A DNA stretch of 64,000 nucleotides, taken from Candidatus Woesearchaeota archaeon (GTDB lineage: Archaea; Nanobdellota; Nanobdellia; Woesearchaeales; JAFGLG01). A program made the translations under genes and the position numbers. The stretch's first letter is position 1, and each line of letters starts with the position of its first letter. The DNA lies in contig JAFGLG010000002.1 in NCBI GenBank assembly GCA_016928155.1, positions 1 to 64,000 of the forward strand. Reading direction: 5' to 3'. Positions 39,777-47,985 of this stretch are shown here, piece by piece. The notes beneath the pieces were generated by a model. That model did not search any database. It had not been told where the DNA came from and saw only the letters and a list, made by a program, of their open reading frames with translations.

Positions 39777-40505
39777 ATGAGGATTGCAATAACTTGCCAA
39801 GAAGACACCCTGGACAGCATGATCGACCAAAGATTCGGCAGATGCAGATATTTCCTGATTGTTGATATAGAAAAAGGGGAAATAACACGTACTGAAGCTG
39901 TGCTGAACCAGGGAGCAGAGCAGGGCCATGGCGCTGCAATAAAAGCAGGAGAACAGATGGGAGACCTTAAAGTGGAAAAAGTCCTGACAGGACAATTAGG
40001 GCCGAATGCAACAACTGTGCTTGGCAGTCTCGGGATAACAGCATACCATGCATCAGGGACTGCAAAGGAAGCCATAAAGCAATTGATCAATGATGAGCTG
40101 GAAACCATATCAGAGACAGCAAAACCCCATCCGGACACAAAAAAAACCAGTGACCAGGAAAGGATCCTCTTCCCGCTCCTTGACAACAAAGGGATGGATT
40201 CAGAGATAAGCCAGCATTTCGGCCATGCACCATTCGTCGGGTTGTATGATGCTGAAAAAAAGGAATTGGACATCATTGAAAATGATCTGGACCACACTGA
40301 CCCCAGCAAGAGCCCAATAGACCAGATCGAAGAAAAATTCAACCCCACAGCAATCTTCGCAAAAGACATAGGGGGAAGAGCTGTCAGCATAATAAAAGAG
40401 AAGGGGCTGGCCCTCAAGACAGGGGATTACAAGACTGTGAAGGAGGCAATAGCAAACATAGACAGGCTTGAAGACCAAAAAAAGGACTGCGGACAGAAAC
40501 ACTAG
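39777..40505 (+). CDS. Double-domain NifX/NafY (dinitrogenase FeMo-cofactor) family protein
   Basis: 242 residues made of two copies of the FeMo-co-binding-type domain: MRIAITCQEDTLDSMIDQRF, GRCRYF (about 1-105), and ILFPLLDNKGMDSEISQHFG, HAPFVG (about 128-225), each with a C-terminal AI.../GD.AV helix. Single-domain relatives include NifX, the C terminus of NifB and the Mo-Cu orange protein ORP. No nitrogenase genes are seen, so metal-cluster carriage of the ORP kind is more likely. GGAGG lies before ATG 39777; the in-frame upstream extension is rejected. Confidence 0.85.
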   Translation: MRIAITCQEDTLDSMIDQRFGRCRYFLIVDIEKGEITRTEAVLNQGAEQGHGAAIKAGEQMGDLKVEKVLTGQLGPNATTVLGSLGITAYHASGTAKEAIKQLINDELETISETAKPHPDTKKTSDQERILFPLLDNKGMDSEISQHFGHAPFVGLYDAEKKELDIIENDLDHTDPSKSPIDQIEEKFNPTAIFAKDIGGRAVSIIKEKGLALKTGDYKTVKEAIANIDRLEDQKKDCGQKH

Positions 40506-40507
40506 CA

Positions 40508-40560
40508 ATACAGATGACAAGAGCGATACAGATAACAAGATCGATACAGATGACAAGAAT
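40508..40560. repeat. 18-bp tandem repeat at the start of the first MinD-ferredoxin gene
   Basis: ATACAGATGACAAGAGCG, ATACAGATAACAAGATCG and ATACAGATGACAAGAAT lie head to tail. Each unit carries an in-frame ATGACAAGA or ATAACAAGA, so the start codon itself is repeated. Confidence 0.75.
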
Positions 40561-41377
40561 AATCGCAATCACTGGAGGGAAAGGAGGGACCGGGAAATCA
40601 ACAGTGGCAACATCCCTAGCCTTCGAATTGTCAAAAGAGAAAAGAGTGCTCCTGGTGGATGCTGATGTCGACTGCCCCAATGACCATCTGCTCCTGAGCA
40701 TAAAAAGAGAGCATCTGAAAACAGTCAGGCAGAGGATACCCAAGTTCAATCCTGACAGATGCACAAAGTGCGGAGCATGCGGAAAAGTCTGCAAGACAAA
40801 TGCCATAATGTCGATAAAAGGAAAGAACCCCATATTCATGCCTGACCAATGCAATGGATGCGGAGCCTGCAAGATCATCTGCCCGTCAGGCGCAATCGAA
40901 TGGGATTCCAAGGAGATAGGCAGGATATACTCCGGCAAAAAGGACAATCTTGATTTCCTGTCAGGAGAACTGAAGACAAACCAGCCCATCTCAGAATTCA
41001 TAGTCAACAGCCTAAATGAGGAGATAGAAAAAAGAAAAGATGGATATGACTATATCATAATAGACACTGCCGCCGGCACACACTGCCCGGTCATAGCTGC
41101 TCTTGAAAATGCAGATTATGCATTCGCTGTGACAGAGCCGACCCCGCTCGGAGCGCACGATCTTGAGATAATCCTGCAGCTGCTGGCCAGGATGAACAAG
41201 AAAGGGGGGATAATCCTGAACCGCTCTGACATCGGAGACAAAAAAATCATAGAATCCATGGCAAAAAAGCACAGCGCAGGGATAATATTTGAGATACCTT
41301 TCTCAAAAGAGATAATAATCCAATATTCAAAAGGAGAGCCTGTCAACATCCCAAGAATATCGTCAATAATAAAATGA
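40550..41377 (+). CDS. MinD/ParA-type ATPase with inserted ferredoxin domain (first copy)
   Basis: 275 residues. The deviant Walker A is ITGGKGGTGKSTVATSLA, with VLLVDADVDCPN as Walker A'. Two [4Fe-4S] motifs are inserted (CTKCGACGKVCKTN and CNGCGACKIICPSG, about 65-110), and the switch is IIIDTAAGTHCPV. Such ATPases pair in ORP/NifX operons and are related to the Nbp35/NifH-like cluster carriers. ATG 40550 gives the natural family start; starts 36 nt upstream arise from the tandem repeat. The stop overlaps the next start (ATGA). Confidence 0.93.
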   Translation: MTRIIAITGGKGGTGKSTVATSLAFELSKEKRVLLVDADVDCPNDHLLLSIKREHLKTVRQRIPKFNPDRCTKCGACGKVCKTNAIMSIKGKNPIFMPDQCNGCGACKIICPSGAIEWDSKEIGRIYSGKKDNLDFLSGELKTNQPISEFIVNSLNEEIEKRKDGYDYIIIDTAAGTHCPVIAALENADYAFAVTEPTPLGAHDLEIILQLLARMNKKGGIILNRSDIGDKKIIESMAKKHSAGIIFEIPFSKEIIIQYSKGEPVNIPRISSIIK

Positions 41378-42267
41378 AATCAATAATAGTCTTATCAGGG
41401 AAAGGAGGTGTGGGAAAAAGCAGCATCGCTGCCTCATTAGCAATAGCTTTCTCTGAAGACAAGAGGATAGTGTGCGCAGACTGTGATGTCGATGCCTCAA
41501 ACCTCTCTATCCTGTTCTCACTGCCGACAGAGAGATATGAAGAATGGACCCCTCTGTCCACCAACCAGATAGCCTCAATCGACAGGGATAAGTGCATAAG
41601 ATGCGGAAAATGCATCGCCACATGCTATTTCAAGGCACTGCGATCCGAAGACAATATCCCTAAACTGAATGAATTCGGTTGCGAGGGCTGCGGAGCATGC
41701 GAACTGATATGCCCAGCCAAGGCAATAACACTGAAAGATATCGATAATGCATACATCGGGTACTCAAGAACAGGCTATGGATTCAAGATCGCATCTGCAC
41801 AGCTGCTTCCGGGCAATTCCGGCTCAGGGAAAGTGGTCTCAGAGGTCAGGAAGAAGGCAAAAGAGATAGAACCTGATGCAGAGCTGATGATAATAGATGC
41901 TGCAGCAGGGATAGGATGCCCTGTCATAGCTTCTGTCACAGGGAATGACTATGCTTTATTGGTCACTGAACCAACACCCTCAGGATATGAGGATATGCTG
42001 AGAGCGCTTGACATAGTGGACCATTTCAGGATCAAAAAAGGGATCATAATAAATAAATATGACCTGAACAAGGATTATTCTGCAAAGATAGAGCTTTTTG
42101 CGCAGGAGAAAAAAATCCCCATCATCCATAAGATACCTTTTGACAGGGCTTTTGTAGACGCGATGACCAATATGGTGCCGATAATCGATCATGACAAAGA
42201 TTTCAGGAAAATGTTCATGGATATGAAGAAAAAAATTGAAGCTGAGGTGATAGACAGTGAAAAATAA
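41374..42267 (+). CDS. MinD/ParA-type ATPase with inserted ferredoxin domain (second copy)
   Basis: 297 residues, paralogous to the preceding gene. VLSGKGGVGKSSIAASLA, CADCDVDASNL, ferredoxin motifs CIRCGKCIATCYFK and CEGCGACELICPAK, and switch IIDAAAGIGCPV. The pair probably forms a heterodimer with iron-sulphur clusters near the nucleotide sites. Its 3' end overlaps the start of the membrane thioredoxin gene by 11 bp, so all are co-translated. Confidence 0.93.
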   Translation: MKSIIVLSGKGGVGKSSIAASLAIAFSEDKRIVCADCDVDASNLSILFSLPTERYEEWTPLSTNQIASIDRDKCIRCGKCIATCYFKALRSEDNIPKLNEFGCEGCGACELICPAKAITLKDIDNAYIGYSRTGYGFKIASAQLLPGNSGSGKVVSEVRKKAKEIEPDAELMIIDAAAGIGCPVIASVTGNDYALLVTEPTPSGYEDMLRALDIVDHFRIKKGIIINKYDLNKDYSAKIELFAQEKKIPIIHKIPFDRAFVDAMTNMVPIIDHDKDFRKMFMDMKKKIEAEVIDSEK

Positions 42268-43411
42268 AGTCATCATTTTGCTGTGCACAATGATTATATT
42301 ACAATCCTTTCTCATATCAGCAGAAGGTGAGACTGCCAATGAAGTGCATCTGCACCTGTTCTACGGCCAGGGATGCCCGCACTGCTCACAACTGAGGATT
42401 TTCCTGAATGATATACAGCCAAAATACCCATCTCTCACAATCCACGAACATGAGGTGTATTCAGACAATGAAGGGAGACTGCTATTTGAACAGATGTCCC
42501 ATGATTTCAATGTGTCGATAGAAGGTGTTCCGACTGTCTTTGTCGATGATAAGGTGATTGTCGGTTTCAGTAAGTCCATAGGAGAATCAATAGAAAGAGA
42601 GATAAAAAGATGCCTTGAAATGGACTGTGGAGACCCGGAAAAAAAGCAGGGAAGCCCTGAAACAATAAAGATGATCGGAGAGAGCTCTCCTTCTGATAAT
42701 CCAGAGAAAAAAGAATTTTCCCAGAAACTCACCATACCAATAGTAGTGGCAGCTGCTGCAGTGGATGCAATTAACCCATGCGCCTTTGCAGTGCTTATCA
42801 TCCTCATGACAGCCGCCCTGTCGATAGCAAACAAGAAGAGGGCATTAAGATTCGGGCTGGCATTCACTGTATCTATCTACATATCATATTTCCTGATGGG
42901 ACTGGGCCTGTTCTCAGCACTGCAAGCGACAGGCATAAGCCATGCATTCTACATATTTGTCAGCGTGCTTGCGGTCATTGTCGGATTATTGAACATCAAG
43001 GATTATTTCTGGTACGGCAAAGGATTCCTCATGGAAGTGCCGCTCAGCTGGAGACCGACCATGAAAAAAATCCTGAAAAGCACGACTTCCCCATTCGGCG
43101 CATTCATTGCCGGATTTGCAGTATCATTGTTCGAACTGCCATGCACAGGAGGGCCTTACATTGTGATTTTGGGGCTGTTGGCAAAGGAAGTGACACGGGA
43201 AACAGGGATATTATACCTGCTTTTATACAATCTGGTGTTTGTATCTCCCCTGATAATCCTGTCAATCATATTATATAAGGGCTTATCAACTACAGAGAAA
43301 CTTGAATCCATAAGGCAGAATAAAATAAGACTGCTGCACCTGATTGCAGGAATCCTGATGCTGGGCATAGCAGTTGTGATGATCCTGTCAATCAGCTATG
43401 GATGGGTCTAA
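42257..43411 (+). CDS. Exported thioredoxin fused to a CcdA/DsbD-type membrane domain
   Basis: 384 residues from a GTG start. A signal/anchor (KNKVIILLCTMIILQSFLIS) leads to an exported thioredoxin-like domain with GQGCPHCSQL (C-x2-C) and the cis-Pro loop EGVPTVFVD. A linker and a six-helix CcdA/DsbD-type domain follow, with its cysteines in DAINPCAFAVL and ELPCTGGPY. The fusion could pass electrons from cytosolic thioredoxin across the membrane to the outer thioredoxin. Clustering with metal genes suggests reduction of a metal or of Cys ligands outside; this is inference. The gene closes the cluster. Confidence 0.88.
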   Translation: MKNKVIILLCTMIILQSFLISAEGETANEVHLHLFYGQGCPHCSQLRIFLNDIQPKYPSLTIHEHEVYSDNEGRLLFEQMSHDFNVSIEGVPTVFVDDKVIVGFSKSIGESIEREIKRCLEMDCGDPEKKQGSPETIKMIGESSPSDNPEKKEFSQKLTIPIVVAAAAVDAINPCAFAVLIILMTAALSIANKKRALRFGLAFTVSIYISYFLMGLGLFSALQATGISHAFYIFVSVLAVIVGLLNIKDYFWYGKGFLMEVPLSWRPTMKKILKSTTSPFGAFIAGFAVSLFELPCTGGPYIVILGLLAKEVTRETGILYLLLYNLVFVSPLIILSIILYKGLSTTEKLESIRQNKIRLLHLIAGILMLGIAVVMILSISYGWV

Positions 43412-43498
43412 AAAAATTTCATTATTTATTGATTTTTTATTGATGAGAGATAATAAAAATAACAACAATAGATTGATTCATATGAATTTAAGCATATC

Positions 43499-44434
43499 CT
43501 AGAAATCTTTCAGAACATCAATCAAAGCATCCCTTTCTTCGATCCTTGACAGCCTATCCCTCAGCTTATTGCTGCCATCCAGGCCCTTTGTGAACCACAT
43601 TGCATATTCCCTATAAGCCTTGATGCCAAAATCATATTTCTTCATAATACTGTAGAGCTCAAGGAGCATCTCCAGCTTCTGGGTTTTTTCAGGCTCAGGA
43701 AGAAGCTCTCCAGTGCTCAGATAATGATCTGTCCTCCTGAAGATGGACGGGTCCTTCATCGCAGCCCTGCCGATCATGATGAAATCGCAATTGGTTTGGT
43801 CTAACATGGCTTTTGCATCCTCTGGAGAGAAAACATCACCGTTGCCGATGACAGGTATTGAGATACTGTCCTTGACCTCCTTTATTACTGACCACTTCGC
43901 CTTCCCTGAATAGCCCTGCTGCTGGGTCCTCGCATGGATGGTTATCGCAGAAGCGCCGGCTGACTCTATTATCCTGGCTGTCTTGACAGCCTGATTGTCA
44001 GAGATGCCAGACCTAATCTTTGCAGTGACTGGGATCTTCACAGTGTCAACTAGTGTTTCAATTATCTCCTTGATCTTTGCAGGACGCTTTAGCAAGGCAG
44101 ATCCTGCGCCGATGTTGACAACAGAAGATGCAGGACATCCTAAGTTGAAATCCAATATATCACATTTCTTTTCAAGAATCAGAGCAGATGCTTTTATGTT
44201 ATCAATCTTTGCAGCGAACATCTGCATTGCAACAGGCTTCTCCTGAGGGTCTGTTAGGATCATCTTCAGGGTTGCCTTGTTTGATCTCGCCAGGGCATTC
44301 GCATTCACCATCTGATTGAAGACAAGGCCTGCGCCGTATCTCCTGCAAAGAAGCCTGAAAGGGAGCCAGCAGACATCAGCCATCGGAGCCAGGACAAGCT
44401 GGTTCGGAATCCTGACATTGCCTATGTTTTGCAT
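43499..44434 (-). CDS. dus: tRNA-dihydrouridine synthase
   Basis: 311 residues, FMN TIM barrel. LVLAPMADVCWLPFRLLCRR, DFNLGCPASSVVNIGAGSAL (catalytic Cys in NLGCPA), ITIHARTQQQGYSGKAKW, VIGNGDVFSPEDA and IGRAAMKDP. A helical C-terminal domain ends the protein. Reduces uridine to dihydrouridine in the tRNA D-loop. The family's residue after the catalytic pair differs slightly (SS for K), which is seen in archaeal members. Start by family length; converges with the metal/redox cluster. Confidence 0.94.
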   Translation of the reverse strand: MQNIGNVRIPNQLVLAPMADVCWLPFRLLCRRYGAGLVFNQMVNANALARSNKATLKMILTDPQEKPVAMQMFAAKIDNIKASALILEKKCDILDFNLGCPASSVVNIGAGSALLKRPAKIKEIIETLVDTVKIPVTAKIRSGISDNQAVKTARIIESAGASAITIHARTQQQGYSGKAKWSVIKEVKDSISIPVIGNGDVFSPEDAKAMLDQTNCDFIMIGRAAMKDPSIFRRTDHYLSTGELLPEPEKTQKLEMLLELYSIMKKYDFGIKAYREYAMWFTKGLDGSNKLRDRLSRIEERDALIDVLKDF

Positions 44435-44573
44435 GAAATCGGCTTAATCTATGGTCTTAATAAAGATTTCCGGGTGGAATTGCGAAAAATTTATATATGA
44501 AAACAAAATCCTTTAACATAAAGTATTATTATATAAGATAATATCATATAAAATCATATAAAAGTGAATTCAA

Positions 44574-45377
44574 ATGGATTACCAGCCGCCAAACTTCGTC
44601 CCATACAACATACAGGAAATGCTGAAAATCAGGACACTCGAAAATGTTAGGCTTTCAGAACCGCTGGCGCAGAGCCTCAACCATGGAAGGCAGGACTCAT
44701 ATGGAAAAAGACTGATATACATATCCGGGCCCAATGGAGTCGGGAAGGATACGCTGCTTGACATCGCACTTGATATTCTTGCCGAAAAAGGGATAGAGAG
44801 CATATCAAGATTCCCCAGGACAACAACGAGGCCCAGGAGAAAAGCTGAAAGGGATGGGATAGACTATTTCTTCCAGAGCGAAGAGGAGATGCTCGACGGG
44901 TGGAGAAGATACATAGCGATGACAAGATATCCGGCAAACCAATGCCTGTACGGCATCGACGGAGCAAAGATGGGGGATGCACTGCAGGGAGGCAGGCATG
45001 TAGTCATGGTTGCAGGGATTGATTTCGCGCCTGTGCTGAAGAAATTCTTCCCTGAATCCACATCAATCTACATACTGCCGCCGTCAGCAGAAGAGCTCGA
45101 GAGAAGGCTGAGCGAGAGGGAATCTGACTCAGAAGAGCTTAGGGAAAGATTCAGGGTCGGCGAAGAAGAGATCATATCAGTATTCGGCTCGCTCTACGGA
45201 AGAAGATGCTACTTCAACAATGCGATAGATGCGGCAATAAACAATGATGATCTGCAAAAGTCTTCGCTTCAGCTTGCTGAGATGATAGAGAAGGCCATGG
45301 ATGGAGTGAGACCAGACCCGAGTGACAGGCTGGAAAGGCTCAGGGCAGAATTCCACAGGGTGATGGACGCAAGATGA
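44574..45377 (+). CDS. Guanylate kinase-like P-loop protein
   Basis: 267 residues. After a 45-residue N-terminal extension: ISGPNGVGKDTLLDIALD (P-loop), ISRFPRTTTRPRRKAERDGI, DYFF (GMP-binding region of guanylate kinase), YGIDGAKMGDAL, and a helical lid (PPSAEELERRLSERESDSEE). The LID ends in RERF. Guanylate kinases make GDP from GMP; archaea often lack this bacterial type. D replaces the usual S/T after GK, as in some nucleotide kinases. TATA-like boxes crowd the AT-rich upstream 60 bp. Confidence 0.8.
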   Translation: MDYQPPNFVPYNIQEMLKIRTLENVRLSEPLAQSLNHGRQDSYGKRLIYISGPNGVGKDTLLDIALDILAEKGIESISRFPRTTTRPRRKAERDGIDYFFQSEEEMLDGWRRYIAMTRYPANQCLYGIDGAKMGDALQGGRHVVMVAGIDFAPVLKKFFPESTSIYILPPSAEELERRLSERESDSEELRERFRVGEEEIISVFGSLYGRRCYFNNAIDAAINNDDLQKSSLQLAEMIEKAMDGVRPDPSDRLERLRAEFHRVMDAR

Positions 45378-45472
45378 AACACTGCCTGAAGAAAAAAGAC
45401 TGGAAGCAGAGACTTCCACAACCATTATCAGGATCCCAAGGATAAAACATATAAGCAAAGGAATGATACACC

Positions 45473-46012
45473 ATGATCATGGCACATGATGAAAAGGTCG
45501 ATATAGTGGACAGCGAAGACAGAGTGATAGGCGAGGACACAAAAGAGAGATGCCACCTATCAGGGAAAAGGCACAGATGCGCGGCCATATACGTGATGAA
45601 CGAAGGCAAGCTGTTCCTGCAGATACGCGCAGACCACAAGAAAGTGGAGCCTGGCAAGATGGACCATTCAGCAGCAGGGCATGTCAAGAAAGGGGAGAAT
45701 TATGAAGACGCAGCTGTAAGAGAGCTTGAAGAGGAACTAGGGATAAAGACAAACCTCACATTCCTGGGAAAAGCCGCAGAGAACAAGACCCACACTGATG
45801 GGAGGGACATAAAACACATCTTCCAGATGTACATAGCAGAGCACGACGGTGCCATAAAGCTAAACAAGGACGAGCTCAAGGGCATTGCGCTTATAGAACC
45901 TGAAGAGATAGAAAAAATGATAAAAGAGAAACCTTCACAGTTCGCCCAAGGATTCCTAGAGACATTCCCCACATTCATCGAATGGTACAGGGAATTCGGG
46001 AATCTGCCCTAA
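45473..46012 (+). CDS. Nudix hydrolase, IPP-isomerase-like subgroup
   Basis: 179 residues. The Nudix box GHVKKGENYEDAAVRELEEE plus LGI is intact (REL-EEE). The N terminus (EKVDIVDSEDRVIGEDTKER, CHLSGKRHRCAA) is like that of the Nudix/IPP isomerase-type proteins, and DHSAAGHV fits. Substrate cannot be told: nucleotide diphosphate hydrolysis or isopentenyl diphosphate isomerisation. ACATATAAGC about 26 nt upstream supports a leaderless start at 45473, with ATG 45479 as alternative. Overlaps the convergent gene by 4 bp. Confidence 0.85.
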   Translation: MIMAHDEKVDIVDSEDRVIGEDTKERCHLSGKRHRCAAIYVMNEGKLFLQIRADHKKVEPGKMDHSAAGHVKKGENYEDAAVRELEEELGIKTNLTFLGKAAENKTHTDGRDIKHIFQMYIAEHDGAIKLNKDELKGIALIEPEEIEKMIKEKPSQFAQGFLETFPTFIEWYREFGNLP

Positions 46013-47016
46013 AACAAGGTGGCCCTGTTCAGGGGGAATGCAGTAGACTTCCTGATATCCTTCTGCTGGAGTATGGATTGCGTGACCCTGCTTATGCCTA
46101 TCCCGCAGCCTGCATGGGGTATGGGGTGCTCCTTGATAATCTTCATATACCAGTCAAATCTCCTGAGAGCCTCAGAGTGGAGCTCTTTATCAGAGAAGGC
46201 GCTGAAACCATACTCTTCCTTGATCGCTTCCTTCAACAATCTCAGCATATCTGAGCTCTCCAGCCTCTCAACCAGCCTTCCATGGCTCTCCTCGCGTTCT
46301 GCTGCACCGACAGCCTCACCGCTAAAGGGCATGAGAAGATCCATGCTGTTGACAACAGAACCATCATCCCTGTTGACCTTCATATTGAAGAACTTTATCT
46401 CCTTAGGATAATGAGTGATGAACAGAGGCCTACCCCCATTGAGCGCAACAAGCTCCTGCTCATGAGCAGCTTTCAGATCATCTCCGAACTTAAGCCCATG
46501 ATGAGACAACAGCTTGATGGCATTGGAATAAGTGATGCTGTTATAGGGAGGCCTTAGGACATCCAGATCCGGGGATTCAATAAGCATATTCAGCTCTTCC
46601 TCACAATTCTGCTCGACATAATCAATCATCGCACCGAAGATATTGGAGATCTCTCCCTGAAGCTGCAGGAGATCCATATCAGCGACCTCAATCTCAAACA
46701 ATGGGAACTCTATGAGATGCCTCTCATCAGCCTTGAGCTCCTTCCTAAAGCTCGGGCCGCAGCAGAAGGTCTTCCTATACACATGCATGAATGCCTCCAA
46801 CATCAGCTGGCCAGTCTGGTTCAGGTAAGCTGCCTGAGAAAACAGGTCTGTCCTGAACAAGGTGCTGAAGTTCTCGCAAGCACCAGTGGCCTTTGTCAGG
46901 TGAGGTATCAGGATCAGCTGATACCCGCTCTTCATGCAATAATCTGTCGCTGCTGTGACCAACCCAGCCTCAAGCTTCGCCACCAAAGCGGTCTCACTAC
47001 TCAAAATCTGCTCCAT
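46009..47016 (-). CDS. AsnRS-like protein without anticodon domain (archaeal asparagine synthetase type)
   Basis: 335 residues: only the class II catalytic core of Asp/AsnRS. Motif 2 is CCGPSFRKELKADERHLIEF, motif 3 GCGIGISRVTQSIL, with the adenylate region FITHYPKEIKFFNMKV. The OB-fold anticodon domain is missing. This matches the archaeal AS-AR family, where the AsnRS paralogue makes asparagine from aspartate rather than charging tRNA. GGAGGTGGAAGA precedes the ATG. The nearest good TATA (TTATTTATATCA, about 47203) would give a leader of about 165 nt with a hairpin. Confidence 0.85.
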   Translation of the reverse strand: MEQILSSETALVAKLEAGLVTAATDYCMKSGYQLILIPHLTKATGACENFSTLFRTDLFSQAAYLNQTGQLMLEAFMHVYRKTFCCGPSFRKELKADERHLIEFPLFEIEVADMDLLQLQGEISNIFGAMIDYVEQNCEEELNMLIESPDLDVLRPPYNSITYSNAIKLLSHHGLKFGDDLKAAHEQELVALNGGRPLFITHYPKEIKFFNMKVNRDDGSVVNSMDLLMPFSGEAVGAAEREESHGRLVERLESSDMLRLLKEAIKEEYGFSAFSDKELHSEALRRFDWYMKIIKEHPIPHAGCGIGISRVTQSILQQKDIRKSTAFPLNRATLF

Positions 47017-47158
47017 TCTTCCACCTCCGAGCCCTAGCTAGAATGCAATGACTCTATCTAGAACCTGCCAGCGTACCGGCCAATTACAAATACAAATGAA
47101 CATGAAAAAATCTACAGGGAATGAAATAGAATGTTTTGACGACGACAGAATTGAGGTA

Positions 47159-47184
47159 TTTTCCTAGATTTTTCATCTAGAAAA
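47159..47184 (-). promoter_or_regulatory. Hairpin in the long leader of the asparagine synthetase-like gene
   Basis: On the minus strand TTTTCTAGAT pairs with ATCTAGGAAAA (one bulge). It lies between the distant TATA box and the gene. A second pair of CTAGAT/CTAG motifs occurs at 47033-47072. Possible regulatory leader; inference. Confidence 0.3.
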
Positions 47185-47231
47185 CTTACAGAATCAGGGT
47201 GATATAAATAATTATCGGTTGCATGGGGCAG

Positions 47232-47822
47232 TCACTTCACCAATTTCTTCATCCTGGACAGGAAAGAGCTGTCCCTCTGATGGGATTCAGAGACATCACC
47301 ATCAAAAGAGAACCTCACATCCTCTATTGAACAGAAAGCATTTGGGTTATATTCATTGACAAGATCAAGCACCTTCTTGGTGTCATGGCGGTTTATGATT
47401 GTGAAGATTATCTTCACCTTGTCATCAGGACCATCAGCGCCGATCGTGGTAAAGGTGTATCTTTTGCTTTTCAGGGCATCCAATAGCTGGACTGCATCCC
47501 TGCCTGTTATTATCCTGATAATGACCTTGCCCATAGAGATCCTCTCCTCTATCACCATGCCGACATAGGTCCCGGCTGCAAAACCCAGCCCATAAGCCAG
47601 GAAGCAGAAAACATTGGAGAGATTAAGAAGTATCTGCCTGATAGCTAAAAGCCAAATCAGCACTTCAAAGAAACCCATGACAGGAGCCAGATACTTGAAG
47701 CCCCTGGAGATGAATATGACACGAATAGTGCCAATGCTGACATCAACAACCCTTGCACAGAATATCAAGACAGGTATGATGAAATAAGCATACAGATTCG
47801 AATCAAAAAAAGCAAGCGCCAT
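47232..47822 (-). CDS. UPF0316/DUF2179 membrane protein
   Basis: 196 residues. Three hydrophobic helices (about 8-28, 45-65, 68-88) with VVDVSIGTIRVIFISRG between, then a cytosolic DUF2179-type domain: MVIEERISMGKVIIRIITGR and KKVLDLVNEYNPNAFCSIED. The UPF0316 family has no assigned function. Extra C-terminal residues are basic. A TATTTTTATC/AATTTATAA region upstream is the likely promoter. Divergent from the TctA-like gene. Confidence 0.88.
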   Translation of the reverse strand: MALAFFDSNLYAYFIIPVLIFCARVVDVSIGTIRVIFISRGFKYLAPVMGFFEVLIWLLAIRQILLNLSNVFCFLAYGLGFAAGTYVGMVIEERISMGKVIIRIITGRDAVQLLDALKSKRYTFTTIGADGPDDKVKIIFTIINRHDTKKVLDLVNEYNPNAFCSIEDVRFSFDGDVSESHQRDSSFLSRMKKLVK

Positions 47823-47985
47823 GCACCATGAATATTTTTATCAATTTATAAAATTATTGGTTGGTATATGCAAAATCCAAAGAAACAGGCTATACAAGCC
47901 AGAATGCCAGAATGCCAGAAAATGACGGAGCAATTCCGGATTTATCCTGTGAAAACATATTAAGCATCAGTATCATCAATATCTC

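Noticed and set aside
39777-40505. Nitrogenase cofactor function for the NifX-like protein
   Set aside because: No nif structural or cofactor genes are in the window, and the MinD-ferredoxin pair points to an ORP-type role.
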